Assembly: GCF_001665835.1 (NCBI RefSeq)
Contig: NZ_LZSX01000085.1
Location: 62,001-126,000, forward strand
DNA: 64,000 nucleotides
Direction of reading: 5' to 3'
Source: Mycobacterium colombiense
GTDB lineage: Bacteria; Actinomycetota; Actinomycetes; Mycobacteriales; Mycobacteriaceae
Every line of letters begins with the position of its first letter. The stretch's first letter is position 1. Shown piece by piece: positions 14,933 through 23,802 of the stretch. Under the pieces are notes generated by a model. The model had not been told where the DNA came from, did not search any database, and was given only the letters and a program-made list of their open reading frames with translations. The position numbers and the translations under genes were made by a program.

Positions 14933-16252
14933 ATGAGCCAACAAGTCGCCGCCCCGCCGACCGCCGTCAAACTGCCTCCGGCCGCCCGAATTCCCAAGGT
15001 GCTTCAAGGTTTTGGCTTCGCGATGTCGCGTCGCTGGATGATTCAACGGCTGGCGCGCCGCCACGGCGACGTCTTCACCCTCAACCTGCCGATGTACGGG
15101 CGCGTCATCGCCGTGGGTGACCCGCAGCTGGCCAAGCAGATCTTCACGACCAGCCCCGAGGAACTCGGCAACATCCAGCCCAACCTGGGCAGGCTGTTCG
15201 GCACCGGGTCGGTGTTCGCGCTCGAGGGTGATGCGCATCGCCAACGGCGCCGGCTGTTGGCGCCGCCGTTCCACGGCAAGAGCATGAAGAAGTACGAAAG
15301 CATCATCGAAGAAGAGACCTTGCGCGAGATCGCCGACTGGCCGGAAGGCGGCCCGTTTGCCACGCTGCCGCCGATGATGCGGATCACGCTGAACGCCATT
15401 CTGCGTGCGGTTTTCGGCGCGGAGGGCGCCGAGCTCGACGAGCTGCGCCGGCTCATTCCGCCATGGGTCACCCTGGGCTCGCGATTGGCGTCGGTGCCGA
15501 TGCCCAAACGCGACTACGGCCGGTACAGCCCGTGGGGCCGACTGGCCGAATGGCGGCGCCGGTATGACCGGGTCATCGACAAGTTGATCGACGACGAGCG
15601 GGCCGATTCGCACTTCGACGAGCGGACCGACATCCTGGCGATGCTGTTGCGCACCACCTACGAAGATGGTTCCGCCATGTCGCGCAAGGACATTGGTGAT
15701 GAGCTGCTCACCCTGCTGGCCGCCGGACACGAAACCACCGCATCCACGCTGGGCTGGGCGTTCGAGCGGATAAGCCGGCACCCCGACCTGCTCAAGGCGC
15801 TCGTCGAGGAGGCCGACAACGGCGGCAGCGAGCTGCGCCAGGCCACGATCTTGGAGGTCCAGCGGGCCAGGACGGTGATCGACCTCGCCGGTCGCCACGT
15901 CTACCCCGAGACCTTCCACCTCGGCGAGTGGGTGATTCCGCGTGGCGATTCGATCATCGTCGGAATCGGGCAGATTCACAGCAACCCCGACGTGTTCCCC
16001 GACCCCGACCGTTTCGACCCGCAACGTTTCCTCGGGACCAAACCGTCGGCGTTGTCATGGATTCCGTTCGGTGGCGGAACCCGCCGTTGTGTCGGGGCGG
16101 CGTTCGCCAACATGGAGATGGACGTTGTGCTGCGGACGGTGTTGCGCCGTTTGACCATTGAGACCACGGACGCGCCCGGCGAGCGGTGGCATGGCCGCGG
16201 CGTCGCGTTCACGCCCAAGGACGGCGGCCGGATTGTGGTGCGCCGGCGCTGA
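14933..16252 (+). CDS. cyp138: Cytochrome P450 (CYP138-like)
   Basis: P450 monooxygenase of 439 residues. The I-helix oxygen-activation motif is AGHETT (in LLAAGHETTASTLGW), the Cys heme-ligand loop is FGGGTRRCVGAAF, and an N-terminal KLPPAARIPKVLQGF region replaces any membrane anchor, so it is soluble. The expected ExxR region is less clear, around EVQRARTV. Position and divergent TetR match Rv0136 (cyp138), whose substrate is not established to my knowledge. ATG at 14933 is preferred (GGGAG upstream); 14912 is an alternative. Confidence 0.9.
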   Translation: MSQQVAAPPTAVKLPPAARIPKVLQGFGFAMSRRWMIQRLARRHGDVFTLNLPMYGRVIAVGDPQLAKQIFTTSPEELGNIQPNLGRLFGTGSVFALEGDAHRQRRRLLAPPFHGKSMKKYESIIEEETLREIADWPEGGPFATLPPMMRITLNAILRAVFGAEGAELDELRRLIPPWVTLGSRLASVPMPKRDYGRYSPWGRLAEWRRRYDRVIDKLIDDERADSHFDERTDILAMLLRTTYEDGSAMSRKDIGDELLTLLAAGHETTASTLGWAFERISRHPDLLKALVEEADNGGSELRQATILEVQRARTVIDLAGRHVYPETFHLGEWVIPRGDSIIVGIGQIHSNPDVFPDPDRFDPQRFLGTKPSALSWIPFGGGTRRCVGAAFANMEMDVVLRTVLRRLTIETTDAPGERWHGRGVAFTPKDGGRIVVRRR

Positions 16253-16288
16253 ACTCGCGCCGCACAGTGCCGCGGAGGAGCCCCGTCG

Positions 16289-16801
16289 CTACTGGCCAGC
16301 AGTCGCCCGGCGCGGCAGTTTCCAGCCCGGGCGGATGAAGTGGCAGGTGTATCCGTTGGGATAGTGCTGCAGGTAGTCCTGGTGTTCGGGTTCGGCTTCC
16401 CAGAAGTCGCCGGCCGGGCTGACCTCGGTCACCACCTTGCCGGGCCACAGCCCGGACGCGTCGACGTCGGCGATGGTGTCCAGCGCGATCCGCTTCTGCT
16501 CGTCGTCGAGATAGAAGATGGCCGACCGGTAACTGGGTCCCCGGTCGTTGCCCTGCCGGTCTTTCGTTGTCGGATCGTGGATCTGGAAGAAGAACTCCAG
16601 CATCGTGCGGTAGTCGGTGACCGCCGGGTCATAGACGATCTCGATCGCCTCGGCGTGGGTGCCGTGGTTGCGGTAGGTCGCATTGGGGACGTCGCCGCCG
16701 GTGTAACCGACCCGGGTCGAAACCACGCCCGGCTGCTTGCGGATCAGTTCCTGCATCCCCCAAAAGCAGCCGCCGGCGAGAATCGCTTTCTGGTTGGTCA
16801 T
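16289..16801 (-). CDS. msrA: Peptide methionine sulfoxide reductase MsrA
   Basis: Reduces the S epimer of methionine sulfoxide in proteins, with thioredoxin as usual reductant. The catalytic motif GGCFWGMQE is at residues 10-18, followed by VGYTGG and the NHGTHAEAIEIVYDP block that binds the substrate methyl group. Length 170 fits the family; a Cys near the C-terminus (YTCHFI) may be the recycling residue. It is convergent with cyp138 and corresponds to Rv0137c. Confidence 0.95.
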   Translation of the reverse strand: MTNQKAILAGGCFWGMQELIRKQPGVVSTRVGYTGGDVPNATYRNHGTHAEAIEIVYDPAVTDYRTMLEFFFQIHDPTTKDRQGNDRGPSYRSAIFYLDDEQKRIALDTIADVDASGLWPGKVVTEVSPAGDFWEAEPEHQDYLQHYPNGYTCHFIRPGWKLPRRATAGQ

Positions 16802-16876
16802 CGTTCGTCCTCCATAACCGGCAACAATGACGCCAGGTTACACTCCGCCGATGAGCTGCAATGGTGCCGCGAAATC

Positions 16877-17383
16877 ATGAGCACGCCAAAGTTCTCGCGT
16901 AGCGAACTGGCCGCCGCCTTCGAAAAATTCGAAGCGACCGTCGACGCGGCGGCGCAGTCGCAGGACTGGGACGCGTGGGTCCAGCACTACACACCCGACG
17001 TCGTGTACATCGAGCACGCGGCCGGCACCATGCACGGCCGCGACGAGGTCCGCGAGTGGATCAGCAAGACGATGGGCAGCTTTCCCGGCAGCCACATGGT
17101 CGCGTTCCCGTCGCTGTGGTCGGTGATCGACGAGCCCACGGGGCGCATCATCATGGAACTCGACAACCCGATGCGCGATCCCGGCGACGGCACCGTCATC
17201 GGCGCGACGAACATCTCGATCATCACGTACGCCGGCGACGGCCTGTGGCGTCAGCAGGAAGACATCTACAACCCGCTGCGCTTCGTGCAGGCCACGATGA
17301 AGTGGTGCCGCAAGGCCCAGGAACTCGGCGCCCTCGACGAGGACGGCGCGCGATTCATGGAGCAGTACGGAGGCGGCCAGTGA
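16877..17383 (+). CDS. SnoaL/NTF2-like conserved protein
   Basis: Cone-fold (NTF2-like) protein of 168 residues: an N-terminal helical half (SELAAAFEKFEATVDAAAQSQ) is followed by the typical WVQHYTPDVVYIEHAAGT segment and mixed beta sheet. Members bind or transform hydrophobic small molecules. The function of its Rv0138 equivalent is unknown. Its TGA overlaps the GTG of the epimerase-like gene, so the two are co-translated. The ATG at 16877 fits the conserved start. Confidence 0.78.
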   Translation: MSTPKFSRSELAAAFEKFEATVDAAAQSQDWDAWVQHYTPDVVYIEHAAGTMHGRDEVREWISKTMGSFPGSHMVAFPSLWSVIDEPTGRIIMELDNPMRDPGDGTVIGATNISIITYAGDGLWRQQEDIYNPLRFVQATMKWCRKAQELGALDEDGARFMEQYGGGQ

Positions 17384-18399
17384 GCACGAAACCCAAACTT
17401 GTCATCGGCGCCAACGGCTTTCTGGGCTCGCATGTGACCCGCCAACTCGTCGCCGACGGCCACCAGGTGCGGGCCATGGTGCGCGAGGGCGCGAACACCC
17501 GCTCGATCGATGACCTTGCGCTGACCCGGTTTCACGGCGACGTGTTCGACACCGCCGTGCTGCGGGAGGCGATGGACGGTGTCGACGACGTCTACTACTG
17601 CGTCGTGGACACCCGCGCGTGGCTGCGCGATACCGCGCCGCTGTTTCGCACCAACGTCGAAGGGCTGCGCAACGTTCTCGACATGGCCGTCGCGCAACCC
17701 GACCTGCGCCGGTTCATCTTCACCAGCACCTACGCGACCGTGGGCCGGCGCCACGGACACGTCGCGACCGAAGAGGACATCGTCGGCACCCGCGGGTTGT
17801 CGGACTACGTCCAGTCCCGGGTCCAGGCCGAGAACCTGGTCATGCGCTACGTGGCCGAGGCGGGGCTGCCCGCGGTGGCGATGTGTGTGTCGACGACGTA
17901 CGGCGGCGGCGACTGGGGCCGCACCCCCCATGGCGCGTTCATCGCCGGCGCGGTCTTCGGCAAGCTGCCCTTCACGATGGAGGGCATCCAACTCGAAGTC
18001 GTCGGTGTAACCGACGCCGCCCGGGCGATGATCCTGGCCGCCGAACGCGGGCGCATCGGCGAGCGGTACCTGATCTCCGAGCGGATGATCGCGTTGAAAG
18101 AGGTGGTCCGGATCGCGGCCGAGGAGGCCGGCATGCCGGCGCCGCGGCGCTCGATCTCCGTCCCGGTGCTGTATGCGATGGGCGCGCTGGGCAACCTGCG
18201 GGCGCGCCTCACCGGCAAGGACGCCGAGCTCAGCCTGGCGTCGGTGCGCATGATGCGTGCCGAGGCGCCCGTCGACCACAGCAAGGCCGTCCGCGAATTG
18301 GGCTGGCAGCCGCGCCCGGTCGAGGAATCCATCCGCGAGGCGGCCCGGTTCTGGGCCGCGATGCGAGATGCCAAAGGTCGGAGCACAACCCCAGGCTGA
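17380..18399 (+). CDS. NAD-dependent epimerase/dehydratase-type protein
   Basis: Extended SDR of 339 residues, similar to Rv0139. The nucleotide-binding motif is GANGFLGSH near residue 9, and the variant catalytic region is DYVQSRVQAE, where the Tyr precedes Arg rather than the usual YxxxK lysine, so classical catalysis is doubtful. The 3-beta-hydroxysteroid-dehydrogenase-like tail (ELGWQPRPVEESIREA) is present. GTG start overlaps the previous stop codon by 4 bp. Substrate unknown. Confidence 0.83.
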   Translation: MSTKPKLVIGANGFLGSHVTRQLVADGHQVRAMVREGANTRSIDDLALTRFHGDVFDTAVLREAMDGVDDVYYCVVDTRAWLRDTAPLFRTNVEGLRNVLDMAVAQPDLRRFIFTSTYATVGRRHGHVATEEDIVGTRGLSDYVQSRVQAENLVMRYVAEAGLPAVAMCVSTTYGGGDWGRTPHGAFIAGAVFGKLPFTMEGIQLEVVGVTDAARAMILAAERGRIGERYLISERMIALKEVVRIAAEEAGMPAPRRSISVPVLYAMGALGNLRARLTGKDAELSLASVRMMRAEAPVDHSKAVRELGWQPRPVEESIREAARFWAAMRDAKGRSTTPG

Positions 18400-18450
18400 A
18401 CACCACGCCGACCGCCGTTCAGGACGCGGCGCGGGCGCTTGGTGTGGGGC

Positions 18451-18456
18451 TAGCCT
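18451..18456 (+). promoter_or_regulatory. -10 element of a likely leaderless transcript
   Basis: TAGCCT lies 6 nt before the GTG of the methyltransferase at 18463 and no Shine-Dalgarno sequence is present. Confidence 0.45.
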
Positions 18457-18462
18457 CGCGGT

Positions 18463-19305
18463 GTGACTACCGCGCGAATACCCGTCGATCTCAGCGGGGC
18501 GCCCCAGACCATGCTGGCGACGTTCTACGCCAAGGCGCTGGACGCCGATTTCCCGAAACCGATCCTGGGCGATCGGTATGCGAAGGAGATCGTCGATCGC
18601 ATCGACTACGACTGGAAGAAAACGACCATCACCCCGCGGCGGGCGCCGTCGGTGACCACCCGGTCGGCGCACTTCGACCAATGGACACGCAAATTCCTTG
18701 CCGCGCATCCGCGTTCGGTCGTGCTGCACCTGGGCTGCGGGCTGGACAGCCGATTCTTCCGCTTGCAGCCGGGACCGGACGTCCAGTGGTACGACATCGA
18801 TTACCCCGAGGTCGCGGCGCTGCGAACCCAGCTTTACCCGAGCCGCGATCACTATCGCGTCATCGCCGCCTCGGTCACCGACCCGGCATGGCTGGCCGAA
18901 ATCCCCGCCGACCGTCCGACGCTGATGATCGGTGAGGGGCTGACCATGTATCTCACCGAGCAGGACGGCACCGCGCTGCTGCGCCGGGTGGTCGCCCGGT
19001 TCGGTTCGGGTGAGCTGCAGTTCGACGTGTTCAATTGGCTCGGGATCAAGTCGCAGTGGCTCAACACCGTGGTGCGACGGTCGGGGTCCACGCTGCGCTG
19101 GGCGATCAACGGGCCCGACGACATCATCGAAGCCGTGCCAGGGGTGCGGCTGCTGGCCTGGGAACGATGGTTCGAGTCGTACACCTTCGCGCAGTTGCCC
19201 CGCTCGTCCAGAATCCTGGGCAAGGTCATGTCGCAGTTTCACGCGGTTGCCAACATGTCGCAATACCACCGCTACGCATTCGGTCCGCCGGACGGGAAGC
19301 CTTGA
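18463..19305 (+). CDS. SAM-dependent methyltransferase, LCM/TcmP type
   Basis: Class I methyltransferase of 280 residues of the leucine-carboxyl-methyltransferase/TcmP group. The SAM motif is VLHLGCGLDSRFFRL near residue 87, then YDIDYPEV and the GEGLTMYL block. The group usually methylates carboxylates or hydroxyls of small molecules such as polyketides. It appears as an extra gene between the Rv0139 and Rv0140 equivalents. GTG start. Confidence 0.87.
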   Translation: MTTARIPVDLSGAPQTMLATFYAKALDADFPKPILGDRYAKEIVDRIDYDWKKTTITPRRAPSVTTRSAHFDQWTRKFLAAHPRSVVLHLGCGLDSRFFRLQPGPDVQWYDIDYPEVAALRTQLYPSRDHYRVIAASVTDPAWLAEIPADRPTLMIGEGLTMYLTEQDGTALLRRVVARFGSGELQFDVFNWLGIKSQWLNTVVRRSGSTLRWAINGPDDIIEAVPGVRLLAWERWFESYTFAQLPRSSRILGKVMSQFHAVANMSQYHRYAFGPPDGKP

Positions 19306-19353
19306 CCACGGACGCGCGTTGCACAACCGTAAGGCGTCTAAGGAGGAACCACC

Positions 19354-19734
19354 ATGGCCCACCCGGAAATCAAAGAACCCAGCGCAGGGCACCCGATCAC
19401 CATCGAGCCGACCAAGGGGCGGGTGCAGGTACGCGTCAACGGCGAGCTCGTCGCCGACACCACCGCCGCGCTGGAGTTACGCGAAGCCACTTTACCTGCG
19501 GTGCAATACATTCCGATCACCGACGTGGTGCAGGACCGGCTCACCCGCACGGACACCAGCACGTACTGCCCCTTCAAGGGCGACGCCAGCTACTACAGCG
19601 TGACCACCTCGGCCGGTGACACCGTCGACGATGTGATCTGGACCTACGAGCAGCCGTATCCGGCGGTCGAAAAGATTGCCGGGCATGTCGCGTTCTACCC
19701 CAACAAGGCCGACATCAGCGTTTCGGCTCAGTAG
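19354..19734 (+). CDS. DUF427 single-domain protein
   Basis: Conserved protein of 126 residues with one DUF427 domain, a compact beta fold with the signature YCPFKGDASYYS and VIWTYEQPYP, ending HVAFYPNKADI. It resembles Rv0140. No function is established that I can name. A strong ribosome-binding site (AAGGAGG) precedes the ATG. Its stop overlaps that of the convergent SnoaL-like gene by 7 bp. A double-domain relative occurs at 48882-49568. Confidence 0.87.
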   Translation: MAHPEIKEPSAGHPITIEPTKGRVQVRVNGELVADTTAALELREATLPAVQYIPITDVVQDRLTRTDTSTYCPFKGDASYYSVTTSAGDTVDDVIWTYEQPYPAVEKIAGHVAFYPNKADISVSAQ

Positions 19735-20126
19735 GGGATCCACCCGGGAAGTGCGGCCGCGACCGCACGGGTGTCGCTGTACACGCGCATCGAGACGATC
19801 AGCCCGTCGCGGGTGTCGAAGATGCACACGAACGGGCTGTCGTACTCGACGCCGTCGGACGTGGTGCCGGTGGCCTGCGCCTCCACCACAACGGTCTCTC
19901 CCTCGTTGACGCAGCGCTCCAGGTCGATGGTCAGTTCGAGTTCTTGTTTGCGGCGCTCGACCCCACGCCGAAATGCGTCCTTGTCGCAGGGGGTCCGCGT
20001 GTAGAGCGTCCAGTAGGTGAAGTCGTCACTGAGCAGGGCGAAGCCCTCGTCCAGATCGCCGCCGTCGCTGGTGCTCTGCAGGAACATCCAGGCCAGTTCA
20101 CCCTGCGGGTCATCGAACGGCGTCAT
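19728..20126 (-). CDS. SnoaL-like conserved protein
   Basis: NTF2-like protein of 132 residues (LLSDDFTYWTLYTRTPCDK, then VVVEAQATGTTSDGVEYDSPFV and DTRDGLIVSMRVYSDT), a family of ligand-binding folds or small isomerases. Probably equivalent to Rv0141c. ATG at 20126 is preferred; alternative GTG and TTG starts lie up to 39 bp upstream. It is divergent from the DNA glycosylase with 63 bp between the starts. Confidence 0.75.
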   Translation of the reverse strand: MTPFDDPQGELAWMFLQSTSDGGDLDEGFALLSDDFTYWTLYTRTPCDKDAFRRGVERRKQELELTIDLERCVNEGETVVVEAQATGTTSDGVEYDSPFVCIFDTRDGLIVSMRVYSDTRAVAAALPGWIPY

Positions 20127-20189
20127 CACAACGCAATACTGACCTGGGACGCAGTTCACGGTCAATCAGAGCAGTCGGGGAGTCATCAG

Positions 20190-21101
20190 GTGCAGACCGC
20201 GCGCACGGTCGTGTTTCCCGGAGCGGTCAGCTTCGGGCACACGTTGGCGCCCCTTCGCCGCGGCCCCGGGGATCCGTGCTTCCGGGCCCTGGGTGACGGC
20301 TCGATCTGGCGCACCAGCCTGCTGCCCAGCGGGCCCGTCACGGCCCGGATCAGCCGCGTCGGGCCCAACGCCGCGCACGCTGCGGCGTGGGGCGGCGGCG
20401 CGCAGGAGTTCGTCGAAATGCTGCCCGCCATGTTGGGTTTCGAGGACGATGACTCGGATTTCGTGCCGCGGCATCCGACGGTTGCCGCCGCCTACCAACG
20501 GGTTCCGCACCTGCGCCTGGGCCGCACCGGGCTGGTGCTGGAGGCCTTGATCCCGGCGATCATCGAGCAGCGGGTGCCCGGCGCCGATGCGTTTCGCTCG
20601 TGGCGGGTGCTGGTGGCGAAGTACGGGACGCCGGCGCCGGGCCCCGCGCCGGACGGGATGCGCGTCATGCCGCCGGCCCAGGTGTGGTGGAACATCCCAT
20701 CGTGGGAGTTTCATCGCGCCAACGTCGACCCGCGGCGGGCGCAGACCGTGGTGACCTGTGCGCGGCGGGCCCCGTCGCTGGAACGGCTGGTGTCGCGGCC
20801 GACGATCCAGGCGCGTGAGGCGTTGATGTCGCTGCCCGGTGTGGGGGAGTGGACCGCCGCCGAGACCGCACAACGCGCCTTCGGCGACGCCGACGCCGTG
20901 TCGGTGGGTGACTACCACATTCCCAAAATGATCGGCTGGACATTGCTGGGCCGCCCCGTCGACGACGCAGGCATGCTCGAACTGCTCGAGCCGATGCGGC
21001 CCCACCGCCAGCGCGTGGTCCGGCTGCTCGAAGCCAGCGGACTGGCATACAAGCCCCGCCGCGGGCCGCGACTGCCGGTGCAGCAAATCCACTCGCTTTG
21101 A
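20190..21101 (+). CDS. AlkA-like HhH-GPD DNA glycosylase
   Basis: Predicted base-excision repair enzyme of 303 residues removing alkylated bases, similar to Rv0142. The helix-hairpin-helix motif LPGVGEWTAAETAQRAFG is near residue 215, followed by the catalytic Asp in VSVGDYHIPK. The N-terminal half resembles the AlkA beta domain. GTG start at 20190 has GGGGAG 8-9 nt upstream; longer versions have no ribosome-binding site and enter the divergent gene. It precedes dps, but a separate promoter lies in between. Confidence 0.88.
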   Translation: MQTARTVVFPGAVSFGHTLAPLRRGPGDPCFRALGDGSIWRTSLLPSGPVTARISRVGPNAAHAAAWGGGAQEFVEMLPAMLGFEDDDSDFVPRHPTVAAAYQRVPHLRLGRTGLVLEALIPAIIEQRVPGADAFRSWRVLVAKYGTPAPGPAPDGMRVMPPAQVWWNIPSWEFHRANVDPRRAQTVVTCARRAPSLERLVSRPTIQAREALMSLPGVGEWTAAETAQRAFGDADAVSVGDYHIPKMIGWTLLGRPVDDAGMLELLEPMRPHRQRVVRLLEASGLAYKPRRGPRLPVQQIHSL

Positions 21102-21109
21102 TCCGTCGC

Positions 21110-21134
21110 GTTTTTCAGCTGGGCCATCGGGTAC
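21110..21134 (+). promoter_or_regulatory. SigF-type promoter of dps
   Basis: GTTT (21110-21113), exactly 15 nt, GGGTAC (21129-21134), 55 nt before the dps start. Published work on M. smegmatis dps also assigns it to stationary-phase sigma factors (SigF/SigH). Confidence 0.75.
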
Positions 21135-21189
21135 CCAACGGGCAACTAACCGTGTGCGAACCCCATGGATGGGAGCGAGGAAAGAAGCG

Positions 21190-21738
21190 ATGACTCAGTT
21201 CACAATTCCGGGATTGACCGACAAGCAGGCAGTGCGACTCACCGAACTGCTGCAAAAGCAACTGAGCACCTACAACGACCTTCATCTGACGCTGAAGCAC
21301 ATTCACTGGAACGTGGTCGGCCCCAACTTCATCGGGGTGCACGAGATGATCGACCCGCAAGTGGACGCGGTTCGCGGGTTTGCCGATGATGTTGCCGAAC
21401 GCATTGCGGCCCTTGGTGCTTCGCCGCAGGGAACGCCCGGTGCCATCATGAAGGACCGCTCGTGGGACGACTACTCGGTCGGCCGCGACACGGTTCAGGC
21501 GCATCTGGCCGCGCTGGACCTCGTCTACACCGGTGTCATCGAGGACATCCGCCAATACATCGACGAGACAGAGGAACTCGACCAGGTGACCCAGGATCTG
21601 CTGATCGGCCAGGCCGGCCAGTTGGAGAAGTTCCAGTGGTTCGTCCGGGCGCACCTGGAAAGCGCCGGTGGCGAGCTGGCGCACAAGGGTAAGAGCACCG
21701 AGAGGGATGCCGCAAGCAGTGCTCGTGGCAAATCCTGA
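21190..21738 (+). CDS. dps: Dps DNA-binding ferritin-like protein
   Basis: Dodecameric mini-ferritin of 182 residues that oxidises and stores iron and condenses DNA under starvation or oxidative stress, close to M. smegmatis Dps1. Ferroxidase residues are seen in LKHIHWNVVGPNFIGVHEMIDPQVD (His, His and Asp/Glu). The C-terminal tail beyond residue 160 is charged (AHKGKSTERDAASSARGKS), the type of tail that binds DNA in mycobacterial Dps. AGGAAAGAAG precedes the ATG. M. tuberculosis, as I recall, lacks this gene. Confidence 0.94.
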   Translation: MTQFTIPGLTDKQAVRLTELLQKQLSTYNDLHLTLKHIHWNVVGPNFIGVHEMIDPQVDAVRGFADDVAERIAALGASPQGTPGAIMKDRSWDDYSVGRDTVQAHLAALDLVYTGVIEDIRQYIDETEELDQVTQDLLIGQAGQLEKFQWFVRAHLESAGGELAHKGKSTERDAASSARGKS

Positions 21739-21747
21739 TGCGCCGCC

Positions 21748-23754
21748 TTATTGACGGGGCTCCGACTCGGCGCTGCGTGAACCATTCTTGGGCACCAGGA
21801 CATTGATCCGGTCGCCCGCTGCGAGTCTCACGGCAGGCTGGGCGTCGACGAGTCGCCGGTTGTGCACCACGGATACCGGGAGGTGGCCTGCAGGCCATTC
21901 GAGGTCGTGGAGCTTGCGCCCAACGGCGACCGAATCGGCTGCCAGAGTGTGCTCGACGATGCAGTACCCGTCGAGCTGACTTCGCGGATCGTGTTCGGTG
22001 TCGGGCGCTTGCGGGTCGCCCCACTCGTCGCCCCGACGGCCGGCGGTGATGCCCGATTCGAGATCTGTGACATACGCGCCGACCGCCCGCAGCACGTTCT
22101 GATTGGTCAGCCACCCCCGAACATGCCGTGCGTCGGTGTCGATCACCGGCAGGCCATCGCGGCCGTAGAGGACGAGCTGACGCAAGGCTTGGGCAAGGCT
22201 GTCGTTGGCAAACAGCGCCTGTGGTTCACGGATCCGGGTCACGGGGCCGAGCAGCGCGGTCCAGTCGTGCGTGGCATCACCCGCCGGATGGGTCAGGTCG
22301 AGCGGTGTGGTGAATGAGTGCATAGCCTCGGCGACCGTGAGGCCGGCGAACGCATGCGTGGGTGCGGGGCGATCGATGTCGATGCCCCGGCGTAACAGCT
22401 TCGCGGTGTAGATGGTGCCGTAGGAAAGCCCGCGCGACACGGTGGTCCCGACGGCCACCGCCAACATGACCGGCAAGGTAAGCGTGAAGTCGCCGGTCAT
22501 CTCGACGGTGCTGGCCAGCGCCGTGAGCGGGGCTCGCGCAGCCGACGCGAACACCGCGCCCATGCCGACGATGGCGTACAGCGCCGGATGCCCGACCGCC
22601 GTGCCGATGACGTGCTGCACGATGAGCCCGAAGGCCATGCCCGAGGTTGCCCCGACGAACAGCGAGGGAGCAAACACGCCGCCGGAGCCGCCGATCCCGA
22701 TGGTCAAGCTGCACGCCAGCATCTTTCCGGCGGCGAGGATCACCAAAAACCACAGCGCGTAATGGCCGGCGAAGGCGGCGTACATGACCGGATAGCCGAC
22801 CCCGTACAACTGGGGCACGGCGAGCAGCAGTAGGCCAAGCACGATCCCACCGACGGCGGGCCGCGCCCAGTCCGGTCGCCCTCCCCATAGCCGGTCGCAC
22901 ACGTCCTCGGTCTTGTAGAGCACGTTCTTGAAGACGATCCCGAGCAGCCCGGCGATCGCCGCGAGAAGCGCCACCAACAGGTAGTTGGCGATGTGATTGA
23001 GTTCGATGCCTTCCGGGAGCTGGGTGAGGAAGGGGGCGGAGCCGAAGAACACGCGGGCGATCACGTCGGCAACCATTGCCGAAAGCATGATGGTGAAGAT
23101 CGCTTCGACGGAGAGTTCGCGCAGGATCAGTTCGACGGCGAAGAACACACCGGTGATGGGAGCGTTGAACGTTGCTGAGATGCCGCCGGCGGCGCCGCAG
23201 GCCACCAGCACCCTCAGCCGGTTCTCCGGCATCCGCACCCATTGACCGAAGCCTGACGCCAGCGCGGCGCCAATTTGCACGATCGGCCCTTCCCGACCGA
23301 CGGAGCCCCCGGTGCCGATGCACATCGCTGACGCCAGCGCCTTCACGACCGTCACCTGGGGCCGGATACGGCCGCCGTTCTCTGCGACCGCGATCATCAC
23401 TTCCGGCACGCCGTGGCCCCGCGCCTCTCGCGCGAACCGACTGATCAGCGGGCCATAGAGCAACCCCCCGATGACGGGGATGACCGCATAAAACCCGACG
23501 CCCAGCCAAGGTAGATGATCGCTGGCGACCCAGCCGTGTTGACCGAACTCGTCGTGCCCTGTTGCCAGCCAGGTGAAGCCAAAGACCAAATACCGGAAAG
23601 CCACGGCGCCGAGCCCGGCGCCGATTCCCACCACAATCGCCACGCAAAACAATCCAAGGCGGTTCGACCGCGTCCAGCTGGCGACCTGTCCGACGGCATT
23701 GGACATTGTCAGCCGCGGCCGAGCCGGATTACCCGCCGATTTGTTCTGCCCCAT
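21748..23754 (-). CDS. ClC-family chloride channel/antiporter with CBS domains
   Basis: Polytopic membrane protein of 668 residues, equivalent to Rv0143c but with a long soluble tail. ClC filter motifs are present: ARGHGVPEV (variant of GSGIP), GSVGREGPIVQIG with the gating glutamate, and GGSGGVFAPSLFVGA. The glutamate in GREGP favours a chloride/proton antiporter over a simple channel. Residues from about 450 onward form two CBS domains and a TrkA-C-like end (GDRINVLVPKN), implying control by nucleotides. The ATG at 23754 is used; 17 residues more are possible. It converges on dps, with a 9-bp gap. Confidence 0.9.
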   Translation of the reverse strand: MGQNKSAGNPARPRLTMSNAVGQVASWTRSNRLGLFCVAIVVGIGAGLGAVAFRYLVFGFTWLATGHDEFGQHGWVASDHLPWLGVGFYAVIPVIGGLLYGPLISRFAREARGHGVPEVMIAVAENGGRIRPQVTVVKALASAMCIGTGGSVGREGPIVQIGAALASGFGQWVRMPENRLRVLVACGAAGGISATFNAPITGVFFAVELILRELSVEAIFTIMLSAMVADVIARVFFGSAPFLTQLPEGIELNHIANYLLVALLAAIAGLLGIVFKNVLYKTEDVCDRLWGGRPDWARPAVGGIVLGLLLLAVPQLYGVGYPVMYAAFAGHYALWFLVILAAGKMLACSLTIGIGGSGGVFAPSLFVGATSGMAFGLIVQHVIGTAVGHPALYAIVGMGAVFASAARAPLTALASTVEMTGDFTLTLPVMLAVAVGTTVSRGLSYGTIYTAKLLRRGIDIDRPAPTHAFAGLTVAEAMHSFTTPLDLTHPAGDATHDWTALLGPVTRIREPQALFANDSLAQALRQLVLYGRDGLPVIDTDARHVRGWLTNQNVLRAVGAYVTDLESGITAGRRGDEWGDPQAPDTEHDPRSQLDGYCIVEHTLAADSVAVGRKLHDLEWPAGHLPVSVVHNRRLVDAQPAVRLAAGDRINVLVPKNGSRSAESEPRQ

Positions 23755-23764
23755 TCCCGTCGCC

Positions 23765-23802
23765 TTTCTCGGCGGCCTTCTCGTTTCTCGGCGGCCTTCT
23801 CG
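23765..23802. repeat. 19-bp tandem duplication upstream of the ClC gene
   Basis: TTTCTCGGCGGCCTTCTCG repeated twice without spacer (23765-23783 and 23784-23802). It would encode an in-frame-disrupting addition if the ClC reading frame began further upstream, so it is more likely untranslated leader. Confidence 0.8.

Noticed and set aside
17266..19392. A 708-codon open frame on the minus strand across the Rv0139-like and methyltransferase genes
   Set aside because: It is Arg/His/Gly-rich without recognisable motifs, and lies opposite two genes with clear domains. Long antisense frames are expected at this GC content.
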